A stretch of 64,000 nucleotides of DNA from Pusillimonas sp. T2 (GTDB taxonomy: Bacteria; Pseudomonadota; Gammaproteobacteria; Burkholderiales; Burkholderiaceae_B): positions 310,001 through 374,000 of the forward strand of contig NZ_NIQA01000001.1 of the NCBI RefSeq assembly GCF_002236805.1, in the 5' to 3' direction. The translations under genes were made by a program, and so were the position numbers. Numbering within the stretch: position 1 is the first letter of the stretch; each line of letters opens with the position of its first letter. This document shows positions 63,113 to 64,000 of the stretch, piece by piece. A model generated the notes under the pieces. It was given only the letters and a program-made list of their open reading frames with translations. It did not search any database and was not told where the DNA came from.

Positions 63113-64000
63113 TCAGCCGCCAAACGCGGCGGCGGCGCGCCCGATACGGTCATTCACAGCGCGCCACGCCTCGGTTTCCGGCGGGCGCTCCAGCATGATC
63201 TGGTCTGCACCCAGCGCGTCAATGGCGCGCAACTGTGCGTAAAGCGCATGCGCATAAGCGTGCGGGTCTTCTGGTGCCTGCACCCACAGCAAGCGGGCGT
63301 TACCTAAAAAATCGATGCCTGGGTCACGGGCGCCTTCGTTTTTCTCTGCGTGGCGCAGCGCCGTATCGGCAGGGACAAACCCGACGGGTGGGTTACCAAA
63401 GCCCACGGCCACGACCGATGAACCTTTAGCAACCAGGCGCTGAGCTGCTGTCTGGATCTCATCGCGCCCCAGCAACACCAAAGGCGTATGAGGCGCGTAG
63501 TGCGCTTTCAATGAACCCGACACGCGCGGCGCATCGGTGCCTGCCTGCAATGACGGCATGACGCCGATGACATCGGCAATTTGGGCCGCACTGATATGCC
63601 CCGGCCGCAGCAGCGCCGGCGGCACACCCTTACCTAACCGCGATACATCCAGAATGGTCGACTCGATACCCACCTGGGCGGCGCCGCCATCAAGTACGAG
63701 CAGACGGGAATCATCCAGCTCGGGGAATTCGGTGCGGACGTGATCGGCCGTTGTGGGCGACACCTGTCCAAACTTATTGGCCGATGGTGCAGCGACCCCG
63801 CCCTGCCCGCCTTTAAGCCGGGCAAATTGCGCCAGTAACTGCTGCGCTACCGGGTGCGACGGACACCGCAAACCAACCGTATCTTGCCCGCCACTGACGG
63901 CATCGGGGATGCGATCGGCGCGCGGCAAAATAAGCGTCAGCGGACCTGGCCAGAACGCCTCAACCAACGCATAGGCGACGTCAGGAATGTCTTTTGCCCA
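63113..64000 (-). CDS. L-threonylcarbamoyladenylate synthase (Sua5/YwlC type), partial
   Basis: The frame is open to the right edge, so the N-terminal part of the YrdC domain is outside. The visible part contains AKDIPDVAYALVEAFWPGPLTLILPRA, VGLRCPSHPVAQQLL, GGVAAPSANKFGQVSPTTADHV and STILDVS, all typical of the YrdC/Sua5 fold, followed by the Sua5 C-terminal domain (RVSGSLKAHYAPHTPLVLL onward). It makes threonylcarbamoyl-AMP for the t6A tRNA modification, the product that TcdA (39232-40047) later cyclises. It is convergent with the transporter operon. Confidence 0.92.
   Translation of the reverse strand, partial: WAKDIPDVAYALVEAFWPGPLTLILPRADRIPDAVSGGQDTVGLRCPSHPVAQQLLAQFARLKGGQGGVAAPSANKFGQVSPTTADHVRTEFPELDDSRLLVLDGGAAQVGIESTILDVSRLGKGVPPALLRPGHISAAQIADVIGVMPSLQAGTDAPRVSGSLKAHYAPHTPLVLLGRDEIQTAAQRLVAKGSSVVAVGFGNPPVGFVPADTALRHAEKNEGARDPGIDFLGNARLLWVQAPEDPHAYAHALYAQLRAIDALGADQIMLERPPETEAWRAVNDRIGRAAAAFGG

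Noticed and set aside
1-64000. CRISPR arrays, tRNA or rRNA genes, complete insertion sequences, prophage genes
   Set aside because: None seen: no spaced direct repeats, no CCA-ended cloverleaf, no transposase or phage-type frames on either strand by reading; weak or degenerate cases could be missed without a search tool.

Overview
The window reads as chromosomal core sequence of a betaproteobacterium of the order Burkholderiales, most likely family Alcaligenaceae (Bordetella, Achromobacter or Pusillimonas relatives). Reasons: high G+C with C-ending codons, the gene pairs dusB-fis and purH-ruvC-ruvA-ruvB, a phasin, a double-length UvrA and a complete box operon for aerobic benzoyl-CoA degradation. 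Family assignment is inference from gene content. No tRNA, rRNA, CRISPR array, transposase gene or prophage was seen.

Layout. 1-11 kb: end of pyrD, a phasin with its own promoter, an IclR regulator, a CinA-type protein, an EI24 membrane protein, a thioredoxin-like protein, an RhlE-type RNA helicase, an AzlC/AzlD exporter pair, a small zinc-finger protein followed by a YheT-type hydrolase, then a CtaG homologue translationally coupled to an M48/TPR protease. 11-23.5 kb: a TM2 protein, a UbiH-family hydroxylase, dusB-fis-purH-ruvCAB, an SBF-type transporter, recQ and an OmpR/EnvZ-like pair. 23.5-26 kb: a two-gene operon resembling cytochrome bd oxidase whose subunit I lacks every haem ligand. 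26-33.5 kb: glnS, minCDE, a noncoding interval with long inverted repeats, a glycine-zipper lipoprotein, ettA and two small proteins of opposite charge. 33.5-43.5 kb: the 1,898-residue UvrA, tcdA, chaC, pdxH, an L-2-hydroxyglutarate oxidase-like gene and purU.

43.5-63 kb is largely a catabolic region. gcdH diverges from its probable LysR regulator, which is followed by a lipoprotein gamma-glutamyltransferase. The box cluster then has two divergent arms. On the minus strand run boxR, boxC, boxB, boxA and a MaoC gene; on the plus strand run a DUF4863 gene, boxD, a benzoate-CoA ligase, an alpha/beta hydrolase and a five-gene branched-chain-type ABC transporter. Together they would import an aromatic acid, activate it to benzoyl-CoA, epoxidise it (BoxAB), cleave the ring without oxygen (BoxC) and oxidise the semialdehyde (BoxD) to an acid that enters beta-oxidation. 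BoxR-type TGCA-N6-TGCA sites lie on the -10 and upstream of the -35 of the boxC promoter, and a degenerate copy lies between the two arms. The window ends inside a Sua5-type tRNA-modification gene.

The strongest candidate for something undescribed is the haem-ligand-free CydA-like protein at 24538-25878, kept beside a conserved CydB. Other points of interest are the four-ATPase UvrA, the inverted-repeat interval after minE, and a 42-residue basic protein at 33344-33472.
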